DNA of 16,527 nt from JAJFKJ01 sp964443025 (GTDB taxonomy: Bacteria > Pseudomonadota > Gammaproteobacteria > JABCZS01): positions 1 to 16,527 of the forward strand of contig CAYUEL010000040.1 of NCBI GenBank assembly GCA_964443025.1, read 5' to 3'. The first letter of the stretch is position 1. Every line of letters begins with the position of its first letter. This document shows, piece after piece, positions 1 through 7,722 of this stretch. The notes beneath the pieces were generated by a model. That model was not told the origin of the DNA. It ran no database searches and was given only the letters and a program-made list of their open reading frames with translations. A program made the position numbers and the translations under genes.

Positions 1-2
1 CC

Positions 3-77
3 AGCGCACGACCCGATAGAGACTCAAAAAAATGGCAACATCATGAAGAAACAACCAGAAGAGTAGAACAACAATGA
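3..77 (+). CDS. possible 3' end of an upstream gene overlapping parE (partial)
   Basis: The frame beginning at base 3 is open from the window edge to a TGA at 75-77, overlapping the parE ATG (74-76) as ATGA, a common arrangement for translationally coupled genes. The 24 visible residues are charged and polar with no motif. A second frame (1-66, ending TAG) is also open, so which frame is used, if either, is uncertain. The poor Shine-Dalgarno of parE fits coupling to an upstream gene. In E. coli an esterase gene (yqiA) precedes parE, but nothing here is long enough to test that. Confidence 0.3.
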   Translation, partial: SARPDRDSKKWQHHEETTRRVEQQ

Positions 78-1957
78 ACAAACAATACACATCAGAATCA
101 ATAGAAGTACTTTCCGGCCTGGACCCGGTGCGCAAGCGTCCCGGTATGTATACTGATACCACGCGTCCCAATCATTTGGCGCAAGAAGTGATTGATAACA
201 GTGTGGATGAGGCGATTGCGGGATATGCCAAACACATTCAAGTGACACTACACAAAGATGGTTCATTATCCGTGAGGGATGATGGTCGCGGAATGCCGGT
301 TGATATACACAGCAAAGAAAAGATATCCGGTGTCGAATTAATATTAACCCGATTGCATGCGGGTGGGAAATTCTCCAATAAAAATTACCAATTTTCAGGT
401 GGATTACATGGGGTCGGTGTTTCTGTTGTGAATGCACTTTCTAAGCGATTGGAAGTGGAAATCATGCGTGATGGAAAAATCCATAGCATGGCATTTGAAC
501 AAGGACACGTAACGCAAAAATTGAAAGTAACAGGTGAAGCTGCAAAACGCGAAACAGGTACTTATTTGCGATTCTGGCCCGAACCTAAGTATTTTGATTC
601 ACCTAAGTTTTTAGTACCTAAATTAAAACATACATTGCAAGCCAAAGCCGTATTGTGTTCAGGTTTAATGGTTGAGTTTCATGATGAAAACACGGGCGAA
701 AGTGAAAGTTGGTGTTATGAAAATGGACTTCCTGATTATTTGAAAGGGGCATTGAAAGATGAATATATTCCTGAGGGATTATTTATCGGTAATATGAAAT
801 CTGAACAAGAAACAGCCGAGTGGGCTGTTGCGTGGAGCATCGATGATGCAGAATTAATCACGGAAAGCTACGTTAATATTATTCCTACGGTTCAAGGCGG
901 AACGCATGTCAATGGATTGCGTACGGGTTTATGCGATGCAATGCGTGAATTTTGTGATACACGTAATTTACTTCCTAAAGGTGTGAAAATAACGCCCGAA
1001 GATGTATGGGCTTATTGTAATTACGTGCTTTCGATTAAACTTCAAGAACCTCAATTTGCAAGTCAAACCAAAGAACGATTAACGTCACGTCAAGCAGCCG
1101 CATATGTTGCGGGTGTTGTGACGGATGCATTCAGTTTATGGTTGCATCAAAACGTGAATGAAGGTGAGAAGATTGCTGCATTGGTGATTGAATCAGCGCA
1201 ATCCCGTTTACGTGAAGGCAAAAAAGTCGTACGTAAGAAAATTACCACAGGCCCACAATTACCAGGAAAATTGACTGATTGTACAGGCGAAGATCCGATG
1301 CAATCTGAATTATTCTTAGTGGAAGGCGATTCTGCCGGTGGCTCAGCCAAACAAGCACGTGATCGTGAATTCCAAGCTATCATGCCGTTACGTGGCAAGA
1401 TCCTTAATACATGGGAAGTGGATCATACGGAAGTATTAGCGTCACAAGAAGTGCATGATATTGCCGTAGCAATAGGCGTTGACCCTGGTAATAACAATTT
1501 AGATAATTTACGCTACGGAAAAGTATGCATATTAGCCGATGCCGATTCCGATGGCGCGCACATTGCCACATTACTTTGTGCCCTGTTTTTAAGGCATTTC
1601 CCAGCGTTGGTCAAAGCGGGCCATGTCTATGCTGCCATGCCACCGTTGTATCGGATTGATATTGGCAAAGAAGTGTATTACGCGTTGGATGAATCCGAAA
1701 AACAAGGGGTTCTTGATCGCTTAGAATCAGAAGGTAAAAAAGGCAAGATCACCGTGCAACGCTTTAAAGGATTGGGTGAAATGAACCCATCGCAATTGCG
1801 CGAAACAACGATGGCGCCCGATACACGTCGATTGGTACAATTAACGATTGATGGTGACGATGATAGTCACGCGATGTTAGATATGTTATTAGCCAAGAAA
1901 CGTGCGGCTGATCGTAAACAATGGCTTGAAACGAAAGGTGATTTAGCAGACATTTAA
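74..1957 (+). CDS. parE: DNA topoisomerase IV subunit B (ParE)
   Basis: ATPase subunit of topoisomerase IV, which decatenates daughter chromosomes and relaxes supercoils with ParC. At 627 residues it is close to E. coli ParE (630). The N-terminal GHKL ATPase is visible: EVIDNSVDEA with the general-base Glu at 38 and the Mg-binding Asn at 42, DDGRGMP near 69-75, and the glycine-rich lid GGLHGVGVSVVNALS at 109-123. The TOPRIM domain follows, with EGDSAGG starting at Glu417 and the metal-binding DADSDGAH starting at 489. The short length and the absence of the large GyrB C-terminal insertion favour ParE over GyrB, as does the parC gene directly downstream. The start codon overlaps a possible upstream frame (ATGA). 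Upstream bases offer only a weak purine-rich ribosome site (AGAAGAG), so coupling is plausible. Identification is secure. Confidence 0.96.
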   Translation: MNKQYTSESIEVLSGLDPVRKRPGMYTDTTRPNHLAQEVIDNSVDEAIAGYAKHIQVTLHKDGSLSVRDDGRGMPVDIHSKEKISGVELILTRLHAGGKFSNKNYQFSGGLHGVGVSVVNALSKRLEVEIMRDGKIHSMAFEQGHVTQKLKVTGEAAKRETGTYLRFWPEPKYFDSPKFLVPKLKHTLQAKAVLCSGLMVEFHDENTGESESWCYENGLPDYLKGALKDEYIPEGLFIGNMKSEQETAEWAVAWSIDDAELITESYVNIIPTVQGGTHVNGLRTGLCDAMREFCDTRNLLPKGVKITPEDVWAYCNYVLSIKLQEPQFASQTKERLTSRQAAAYVAGVVTDAFSLWLHQNVNEGEKIAALVIESAQSRLREGKKVVRKKITTGPQLPGKLTDCTGEDPMQSELFLVEGDSAGGSAKQARDREFQAIMPLRGKILNTWEVDHTEVLASQEVHDIAVAIGVDPGNNNLDNLRYGKVCILADADSDGAHIATLLCALFLRHFPALVKAGHVYAAMPPLYRIDIGKEVYYALDESEKQGVLDRLESEGKKGKITVQRFKGLGEMNPSQLRETTMAPDTRRLVQLTIDGDDDSHAMLDMLLAKKRAADRKQWLETKGDLADI

Positions 1958-1958
1958 T

Positions 1959-2073
1959 GTCATTGCGAGGAGTGCGCAGCACGACGAAGCAATCTATTGG
2001 ATTGCTTCGGCCTAAAGGCCTCGCAATGACAACAAAAGAGTAGATTGCTTCGGGTCTTCGACTCTCGCAATGA
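1959..2073. repeat. palindromic intergenic repeat plus a partial second copy
   Basis: A 72-bp hairpin element: gtcattgcgagg (1959-1970) pairs perfectly with cctcgcaatgac (2019-2030). Inside it, cgaagcaatc (1985-1994) pairs with gattgcttcg (2000-2009). A truncated second copy of the right half follows (about 2040-2073), again running from gattgcttcg to tcgcaatgac but with the inner bases changed. From memory, repeats with TCATTGCGAG ends are dispersed in many host-associated proteobacteria; that they are dispersed here needs the genome. The element fills the parE-parC spacer, so it would be transcribed in the parEC mRNA as a strong stem. A degraded relative may lie at 14909-14940. Confidence 0.85.
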
Positions 2074-2093
2074 CCAATAAGGTTTAAACAAAT

Positions 2094-4349
2094 ATGGCAA
2101 AGAAATCAAAAAAGAATACAGCATTCTCTACGGCTGCGACAGAATCGCAACCGTTGCAACAATACGTTGAAAAAGCTTACCTTGATTATTCGATGTATGT
2201 GATTCTCGATCGCGCATTGCCTCATCTAGCGGATGGCTTAAAACCCGTGCAACGTCGTATTATTTATGCGATGTCAGAATTAGGCTTAAAAGCCAGTGCT
2301 AAATATAAAAAATCAGCACGGACCGTCGGTGATGTATTAGGTAAGTTTCATCCGCACGGTGATACTGCTTGTTACGAAGCCATGGTCTTGATGGCACAAA
2401 GTTTTACGTACCGATATCCATTAGTCGATGGTCAAGGAAACTGGGGTTCGATGGATGATCCCAAATCATTTGCGGCGATGCGTTACACGGAATCACGTTT
2501 ATCAGCTTTTGCTGATGTTTATTTATCAGAACTTGATCAAGGCACGGTCGATTGGCAGCCCAATTTTGATGGATCATTAGACGAACCGATTACATTACCT
2601 GCGCAACTTCCGACTGTGTTACTCAATGGAGCGATGGGGATTGCGGTGGGAATGGCGACGGATATTCCGCCACATAATTTAAAAGAAGTGACGGATGCAT
2701 GCATTTGCTTATTAAAAAATCCCAAGGCCACGTTAGTGGATTTATGTCAATTCGTTAAAGCTCCTGATTTTCCGACGGGTGCTGAAATTATCACGCCCCA
2801 TTCAGAAATCATGGAGATGTATCGCACGGGCAATGGCAGTGTCAAATCACGTGCGATTTATACCGTTGAAAAAGAAGAAATCGTGATTACGGCATTGCCT
2901 TATCAAGTATCACCGGCAAAAATACTCGAACAAATTGCGCAACAGATGCAAGCAAAAAAATTACCGATGGTGGCTGATTTACGTGATGAATCGGATGAAG
3001 AAAATCCTGTTAGATTAGTGATCGTGCCCCGATCTAATCGCATCGACGCTGAACAATTGATGATGCATTTATTTGCGACCACCGAATTAGAACGTAATCA
3101 CCGTGTTAATTTGAATATGATTGGTTTAGATGGCCGCCCGCAAGTTAAAAACCTCGAAGTGATTTTACGTGAGTGGTTAACGTATCGGCATCAAACCGTT
3201 AAACGCCGCCTTGAAAATCGTTTGGCCAAAGTCATTGATCGTTTGGAAGTATTAGATGGTTTACTCGTTGCATTTTTAAATATCGATGAAGTGATTGCCA
3301 TTATTCGCAAAGAAGAAAAACCCAAACCTGCCTTGATGAAAAAATTCAAGATTACAGAACGTCAAGCGGAAGCCATATTAGAAATTAAATTACGTCAATT
3401 GGCGAAGCTTGAAGAAATCAAGATCAGAACAGAACAAAAAGAATTGAGCATTGAACGTGAATCCTTGGAACAAACGTTAGGTTCATCATCACGTATGACA
3501 ACATTGTTGCGTAAAGAATTGGAAGAACTATCCGAGAGTTTGGGTGATAAGCGCCGTTCACGTTTAGTGGAACGTGAACAAGCACAAGCTATGTCGGAAG
3601 AAGAGCGCATTCCGACAGAACCCATTACCGTCATTTTGTCGGACAAAGGTTGGGTGCGGCAAGCGAAGGGACATGATATCGATGGTACTACGTTAAATTA
3701 CAAATCCGGTGATCAATTCTTGGTGCAAGTTCAAGGTAAATCGAATCAACCGGTTTTATTTGTTGATTCAACAGGACGCATGTATGGCATGTTGCCTTAT
3801 ACACTTCCTTCGGCACGCAGCCTTGGCGAACCGTTAACGAGCCGCGTCACACCACCACCGGGTGCTAGCTTTGTGGGTGCAATCATGCCGACAGAAAATC
3901 AATTTGTCGTATTGCAATCGGGCAATGGTTATGGATTCATTGCGCCAACGAACGATTTATATTCGCGTAACAAAACCGGCAAACAGGTGATTCGTTCAGA
4001 CCACGGTTTGGTGGCACCCCTGTTAGTGGATGAAATTGCGAAACAACAATTGTTGATTATCACGCAACAGGGCCGCGCTTTGATGTTCCCGCTCAGTGAA
4101 TTACCGCAATTAAACAAAGGTAAAGGCAATAAACTCATTCAAATCGATAAACACGATCTCGAACAAAATAAAGATCGCGTGTTGCATATGGTCGTTATTA
4201 ACCCTGGCAACAAAGTGGAAATCTTTTCAGAAAAACGTAGCAAAGTCTTAACGTCTAGCGATCTTGGGCATTATGCCGGCAGCCGCGGCCAGCGTGGTAA
4301 GTTATTGCCGCGCGGGATGCAGGAATGTACCGGCGTGAAGGCGGTTTAG
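2094..4349 (+). CDS. parC: DNA topoisomerase IV subunit A (ParC)
   Basis: DNA-cleaving subunit of topoisomerase IV, partner of ParE. The 751-residue length matches E. coli ParC (752). The winged-helix/cleavage core is clear: DYSMYVILDRALPHLADGLK near 31-50, the quinolone-resistance-determining segment GKFHPHGDTACYEAM at 83-97, and the catalytic Tyr131 in AAMRYTESR. A coiled-coil tower follows, with IxLRQLAKLEEIKI-type sequence around 430-450. The C-terminal third contains beta-pinwheel-like blades. By alignment of the catalytic tyrosine (Tyr120 in E. coli), Thr91 sits where E. coli has Ser80 and Glu95 where it has Glu84. The ATG at 2094 lies about 20 nt after the repeat; no strong ribosome site is seen (ataaggttt is the nearest). 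The stop directly abuts the stop of the convergent toxin gene. Confidence 0.96.
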   Translation: MAKKSKKNTAFSTAATESQPLQQYVEKAYLDYSMYVILDRALPHLADGLKPVQRRIIYAMSELGLKASAKYKKSARTVGDVLGKFHPHGDTACYEAMVLMAQSFTYRYPLVDGQGNWGSMDDPKSFAAMRYTESRLSAFADVYLSELDQGTVDWQPNFDGSLDEPITLPAQLPTVLLNGAMGIAVGMATDIPPHNLKEVTDACICLLKNPKATLVDLCQFVKAPDFPTGAEIITPHSEIMEMYRTGNGSVKSRAIYTVEKEEIVITALPYQVSPAKILEQIAQQMQAKKLPMVADLRDESDEENPVRLVIVPRSNRIDAEQLMMHLFATTELERNHRVNLNMIGLDGRPQVKNLEVILREWLTYRHQTVKRRLENRLAKVIDRLEVLDGLLVAFLNIDEVIAIIRKEEKPKPALMKKFKITERQAEAILEIKLRQLAKLEEIKIRTEQKELSIERESLEQTLGSSSRMTTLLRKELEELSESLGDKRRSRLVEREQAQAMSEEERIPTEPITVILSDKGWVRQAKGHDIDGTTLNYKSGDQFLVQVQGKSNQPVLFVDSTGRMYGMLPYTLPSARSLGEPLTSRVTPPPGASFVGAIMPTENQFVVLQSGNGYGFIAPTNDLYSRNKTGKQVIRSDHGLVAPLLVDEIAKQQLLIITQQGRALMFPLSELPQLNKGKGNKLIQIDKHDLEQNKDRVLHMVVINPGNKVEIFSEKRSKVLTSSDLGHYAGSRGQRGKLLPRGMQECTGVKAV

Positions 4350-4616
4350 TTATTCGTAGTGCGTCCACATTCGAAGCACTTTAACAGTTTTGATATCTTC
4401 TAGTACTTGATAAACAAGTCGATGCTGGATATTAATACGTCGAGAATACACACCCTTAAGATCGCCCACTAATTTTTCATAAGGGGGCGGGTTGGTAAAG
4501 GGGTCATCTTGCAACAAGAGTAAAAGCTTTTCGACCTGCTTTTTTAAAGAGGTTTTAGAAATTTTCTTTGCATCTTTTTGTGCATACTTTGTATAAACTA
4601 CTTTCCATGTTACCAC
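4350..4616 (-). CDS. yoeB: YoeB/Txe-family toxin (mRNA interferase)
   Basis: Predicted ribosome-dependent mRNA endonuclease of the Txe/YoeB branch of the RelE fold, neutralised by the upstream YefM-like protein. I place the start at the GTG at 4616, giving 88 residues. It has a GAGG ribosome site about 8 nt upstream and aligns the N-terminus with YoeB, whereas the in-frame ATG at 4634 has no such site and would add six unmatched residues. The signature SRRINIQHRLVY is present. The residues matching YoeB Glu46, Arg65, His83 and Tyr84 are all there as Glu47, Arg66, His86 and Tyr87, so the toxin should be active; one extra Glu follows the terminal Tyr. The gene overlaps the antitoxin stop by 7 nt, typical of a coupled module. 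Its stop abuts that of convergent parC with no bases between. Confidence 0.88.
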   Translation of the reverse strand: MVTWKVVYTKYAQKDAKKISKTSLKKQVEKLLLLLQDDPFTNPPPYEKLVGDLKGVYSRRINIQHRLVYQVLEDIKTVKVLRMWTHYE

Positions 4617-4852
4617 TCTATATCCTCGTCGCATTCGTCTACAGATGTATTCATTCCTTCAATAATCGATTCGCGCATTCCAGGAACGGAATATAAATGC
4701 AAAGTTGCTTGAATAGCGCGCCAATCTTCAACGCTGATAAGAATGGATTGGTGATGTTTTCCTGCAATTAAAATGGGTTCGTGCGAGCCGGCAACTTCAT
4801 CGATGAGACGATATAAAGTGCGGCGCGCTTCAGATGCGGTTAATGTTTGCAT
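4610..4852 (-). CDS. yefM: YefM/Phd-family antitoxin
   Basis: Antitoxin of the downstream YoeB-like toxin and probable repressor of its own operon. I choose the ATG at 4852 (80 residues, MQTLTASEARRTLYRLIDEV) because GGAG sits 6-9 nt upstream; the ATG at 4864 is in frame but has a poor site and adds four residues. The N-terminal half matches the Phd/YefM DNA-binding fold (SEARRTLYRLIDEVAGSHEPILI, then HHQSILISVEDWRAIQATLHL). The C-terminal 25 residues are acidic (SVDECDEDIEW) and would thread over the toxin. It is first in the operon, as usual for this family, and its promoter contains paired palindromes. Confidence 0.9.
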   Translation of the reverse strand: MQTLTASEARRTLYRLIDEVAGSHEPILIAGKHHQSILISVEDWRAIQATLHLYSVPGMRESIIEGMNTSVDECDEDIEW

Positions 4853-4882
4853 GATAATCTCCATTCGGTGTTTATGGTTAAA

Positions 4883-4910
4883 GCGTACGCTATTACGTAC
4901 GTCTTGTCAA
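4883..4910 (-). promoter_or_regulatory. toxin-antitoxin promoter with paired operator palindromes
   Basis: On the minus strand a consensus -35 TTGACA (4910-4905) is followed after 17 nt by TACGCT (4887-4882) as a weak -10. Two perfect 8-bp palindromes, acgtacgt (4895-4902) and gcgtacgc (4883-4890), share the core CGTACG. They are centred 12 bp apart, fill the spacer and overlap the -10. YefM-YoeB is known to bind paired short palindromes with a GTAC-containing core (TGTACA in E. coli). Two sites on nearly the same helical face therefore suggest the operator. The -35 and the palindromes are seen; binding is inferred. Confidence 0.65.
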
Positions 4911-5108
4911 GTGGCTTAACTATTTGATTTATATAAAAATTTTTATTATCCACCACCCATACCCCTTTAAGTTCCACTCTATCCCTTTACGTGGCGGATA
5001 ATTCGGTAGTTCAGTTAAAAACACAACTACTCTTGACACTGCCCCAAAGGTATGATGAACTGGCTGTCTAATAAAATAATTACAGTATCATAGGGAGTTG
5101 ATTGACAT
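4911..5108. other. intergenic region upstream of the membrane-protein pair
   Basis: No coding capacity is recognised. It begins with an AT-rich stretch (about 4921-4950), followed by two near-identical heptamers ccctttaagt and ccctttacgt about 20 bp apart. A consensus TTGACA lies at 5033-5038 on +. The best -10 at proper distance (TGAACT at 5056) is poor, while the better TATGAT (5051-5056) is only 12 nt away, so I cannot define the promoter. AGGGAG at 5092-5097 is the likely ribosome site of the next gene, 11 nt from its ATG. Confidence 0.4.
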
Positions 5109-6740
5109 ATGGGTGCTGGAAAAGGTATTTGGAATTATAGTGTCAGTTTTTTATTTTTTTCCCCTCAGAATGTGCTTCAAAGCACACACTGGGGGTTAAA
5201 AGAACATAATAAAACACCTGTTTGGTGGAAGGCTTTTACAACCCCCTTCCTGTTCTTTGCCTACGGTCTTTATGGCCTGTTTGTGGGGCCATATGCCTAT
5301 GCAGTTTGGAAAGAAGGGAAGACGGCATATGCTGGTAGTGCCGTGCGTTATGAGGGGCAATTCTCGCCCATGTACGAAGATTTGTATTTAGGGGCTTACA
5401 CCTATTTTGATTGGAATCAGCCTTACACTTACACATGGTTAGCGATGGGTGTATTGCTGTTGGGAACCGTCGTTGCAGCCATTATCTTGGCTGGGTTAGG
5501 GGAAGCAGGATTAGCACTGTATCCCTTTATTCAAACAATAAAACTTTTTGAATTACCCTTTGGATTATTGCAAACTTCCGCTGCCGCTTGGCTCACATGT
5601 CAATTACTCATGGGTTGGGTGGTGGGTATGGTAGCATCAGTTGCTTTAGAGCCAGCAAAATATACCTCGCTTGCTACAATGGACGATATTGAAGAGGCAG
5701 CGAAAGCAGGAATTATAAAAGAACAACCTCCTATCAAAACACAAGCAGAATTACATGATAAATTCATGCGGCACATGGGGATTGAGCAGCAGGATGCTGC
5801 CACTAACATTGAAATGACATTCAAGAATAAGTTTTTATCTTTAACCTACGAGGTATATACATTAACAATAGGTGACAAAACCACACAATTATACGTTGAT
5901 GACGAACAAAATAATGATGGAACATTCAATGTATATTGGATTGATCCTAATGCCTCAGCGACTGAAACTCGCTATTATTATCTGGTAGGTACGGCAACAC
6001 GAAGTGATAAAGGGCTGGATGATATACAAGCAGAAGAAGCACGTACAATGCTATTCACGCTTCAAAAACCTGTTGTTGATGCTGCACCTGTTATTACCAA
6101 AATACAGGATGATTTTAAATGGCAACATACTGGCACAACTGCATTTAGCGCTAAAGGAACACCTAGAAAAAGTACACCTAAAATGGGAGATCTTTTTTCT
6201 CGGTTCCAGGGAGAAATTTCTTCTACTAATAAATTTTCCGAAGATGACTTATCACAATTTTCAAAAGAAGAAATATTCCATTATATAACTTCCATGCCTT
6301 CAACCCCATCTCAGTATCAAGTGACAGAAAATCCCGTATTAAATCAATGCAATGTGCCTTGTTTGCTGGTTTTTGTATTATTTTTAAGTTTGGTGTTTTT
6401 TNNNNNNNNNNTGCTGGGTGTCGATGGCAAAGTTTTTGTTGAACGTCAGAATACGTACTACTTTTTTGGGGAGGCTGAACAGACTCCAAGTAATGATGCG
6501 AATAATAGAGCATGGAAATTGATCCTAAAAGAAGTAAATGATGCTCACGTACTTGAACCAAACACTCCCCTAAAAACACCGGGTAGTAAAAAGCACACCC
6601 AATATAATAAAGAATTGATGCATTCTTACGCGGGTACTCCCGATCGACCAAATCGGCGTGAGGCGAATGCATCAACCAACACGAACAGTAACGTTAACAA
6701 GAAATTAAAGATGGGTGGAGGTACGAATACAGATGGTTAA
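5109..6740 (+). CDS. unrecognised membrane protein with duplicated soluble domain (contains assembly gap)
   Basis: Not a family I recognise. The first ~190 residues are strongly hydrophobic: segments near 43-68 (FLFFAYGLYGLFVGPYAYAV), 108-140 (WLAMGVLLLGTVVAAIILAG) and 150-185 (LTCQLLMGWVVGMVASVAL). A soluble region follows, containing a small domain twice: TRYYYLVGTATRSD then MLFTLQKP, and after the gap NTYYFFGEAEQTPS then WKLILKEV. The downstream protein carries the same domain once (GYVYIGQATEAAN then KLTLTVTKP) and has a similar membrane layout, so the two are probable paralogues. Ten Ns at 6402-6411 break the gene. The frame is open on both sides, but the hydrophobic stretch CLLVFVLFLSLVFF just before the gap fits the domain poorly and may be bad sequence. 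True length is therefore unknown. The C-terminus is Asn/Thr-rich and low in complexity. The stop overlaps the next start (ATGGTTAA), so the pair is probably co-translated. Confidence 0.75.
   Translation: MGAGKGIWNYSVSFLFFSPQNVLQSTHWGLKEHNKTPVWWKAFTTPFLFFAYGLYGLFVGPYAYAVWKEGKTAYAGSAVRYEGQFSPMYEDLYLGAYTYFDWNQPYTYTWLAMGVLLLGTVVAAIILAGLGEAGLALYPFIQTIKLFELPFGLLQTSAAAWLTCQLLMGWVVGMVASVALEPAKYTSLATMDDIEEAAKAGIIKEQPPIKTQAELHDKFMRHMGIEQQDAATNIEMTFKNKFLSLTYEVYTLTIGDKTTQLYVDDEQNNDGTFNVYWIDPNASATETRYYYLVGTATRSDKGLDDIQAEEARTMLFTLQKPVVDAAPVITKIQDDFKWQHTGTTAFSAKGTPRKSTPKMGDLFSRFQGEISSTNKFSEDDLSQFSKEEIFHYITSMPSTPSQYQVTENPVLNQCNVPCLLVFVLFLSLVFFXXXXLGVDGKVFVERQNTYYFFGEAEQTPSNDANNRAWKLILKEVNDAHVLEPNTPLKTPGSKKHTQYNKELMHSYAGTPDRPNRREANASTNTNSNVNKKLKMGGGTNTDG
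6402..6411. other. assembly gap (10 N)
   Basis: Ten undetermined bases inside the first membrane-protein gene. A run of exactly ten is more likely a scaffold placeholder than a measured length. The flanking T-rich sequence on the left (…ggtgtttttt) suggests low-quality read ends. The apparent in-frame continuation across it could be coincidence. Confidence 0.95.
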
Positions 6741-7707
6741 ACTAGCTAGTGCATCCCTCGCATTCATCGGAACTGCTTTGGTAACACCTTATAATGGTTT
6801 TGCTTTTGCAAAACGATTTACACATTTTTATGATAGCAAAGGCAAGGAACGGAGCCCAACTGCCCGAGAGGCTGCTTTAATGCCTATCATGTATTTTCTG
6901 GCATTTGCCGGGGGCATTATCATTATGCCATTTCTTGCTGCTTATTATGCATGGGATGATAACAATGAACGTGCGCGCGAACATTTAAAAAGCGTGTATT
7001 TTCCAGGCCCGGAAATTCATCAACGAACGAACATTACTTTTTGGGGTTTAAGTGCATTTATGTTGATTGGAATAGCAGTCACGCTGATAGGTGGTTTTGC
7101 GTTTGGTAGTTGGGAATTAGCATTTTCGCCTGTGACGGAATGGTACGATCTGGAAAATGCGCGGCAGTTTGTTATGGCAGCGTTTGTGATGACGGTTATC
7201 GCTGGCTGGATATGTGCATTGATGGATTATTATTACAATGATAAATACTGTGGGGTTGATAGTTTGACATTGGATCATCAAGTTGTTGAAGAAATTCAAC
7301 ATAAGCAAGCTCATAATAATCAGCAGAATCAAAATAATAAGGCTAATCCCCCATTGCCATCCTATCTTCAAAAACAAGGAAGTTCATTTCGTGGCATGGC
7401 AACAAGCCCATCGGATTTTGATAAATTAAAAACGATATTTGATATTGAGAACGATGATATGCATATTATCATGCTCACGTTTACTCCAAGTAGTACACCT
7501 GCTCCGGAAAATTGTCCTTATACACCTGTTAACGCTCAGGCTGGATATTTATCGAAAATATTATATAAAGATGATAGTAATCACATTTATTCTCATTCCA
7601 CGGATCCAGGTGATGATGGTTATGTTTACATTGGCCAAGCAACAGAAGCAGCAAATGGAAAATTAACATTAACCGTTACAAAACCGCCTAAGTTTGAAAA
7701 TAAGTGA
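6733..7707 (+). CDS. unrecognised membrane protein, paralogue of the upstream gene
   Basis: Function unknown. I start at the ATG at 6733 (324 residues), which overlaps the previous stop by 8 nt and has GGAGG at 6717-6721; a GTG at 6715 is in frame but would lie within that ribosome site. Hydrophobic segments are visible near 5-25, 48-72 (IMYFLAFAGGIIIMPFLAAY), 100-125 (FWGLSAFMLIGIAVTLIGG) and 143-167 (FVMAAFVMTVIAGWICALMD). A Gln/Asn-rich linker around 190-215 (NNQQNQNNKANP) precedes a C-terminal domain with Y-x-Y-x-G-x-A followed by a beta-like strand (KLTLTVTKP), shared with both soluble copies in the neighbour. The spacing before it also matches: FRGMATSPSDFDKLKTIFD here against FQGEISSTNKFSEDDL upstream. 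The same topology in two coupled genes suggests a heteromeric membrane assembly, but this is inference. Confidence 0.8.
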   Translation: MVKLASASLAFIGTALVTPYNGFAFAKRFTHFYDSKGKERSPTAREAALMPIMYFLAFAGGIIIMPFLAAYYAWDDNNERAREHLKSVYFPGPEIHQRTNITFWGLSAFMLIGIAVTLIGGFAFGSWELAFSPVTEWYDLENARQFVMAAFVMTVIAGWICALMDYYYNDKYCGVDSLTLDHQVVEEIQHKQAHNNQQNQNNKANPPLPSYLQKQGSSFRGMATSPSDFDKLKTIFDIENDDMHIIMLTFTPSSTPAPENCPYTPVNAQAGYLSKILYKDDSNHIYSHSTDPGDDGYVYIGQATEAANGKLTLTVTKPPKFENK

Positions 7708-7722
7708 TTTTCTACATCCCCT

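Noticed and set aside
24..437. 137-codon minus-strand frame opposite the parE 5' end
   Set aside because: Covers the conserved ATPase coding region; no family features, His/Cys-rich composition typical of antisense frames.
5033..5056. TTGACA with TATGAT as a promoter for the membrane genes
   Set aside because: The 12-nt spacing is too short for a sigma-70 promoter, and the hexamer at correct spacing is poor; left as undefined.
6226..6675. 149-codon minus-strand frame across the 10-N gap
   Set aside because: Opposite the better-supported membrane gene, which is coupled to its neighbour and carries a domain shared with it; this frame also depends on undetermined bases.
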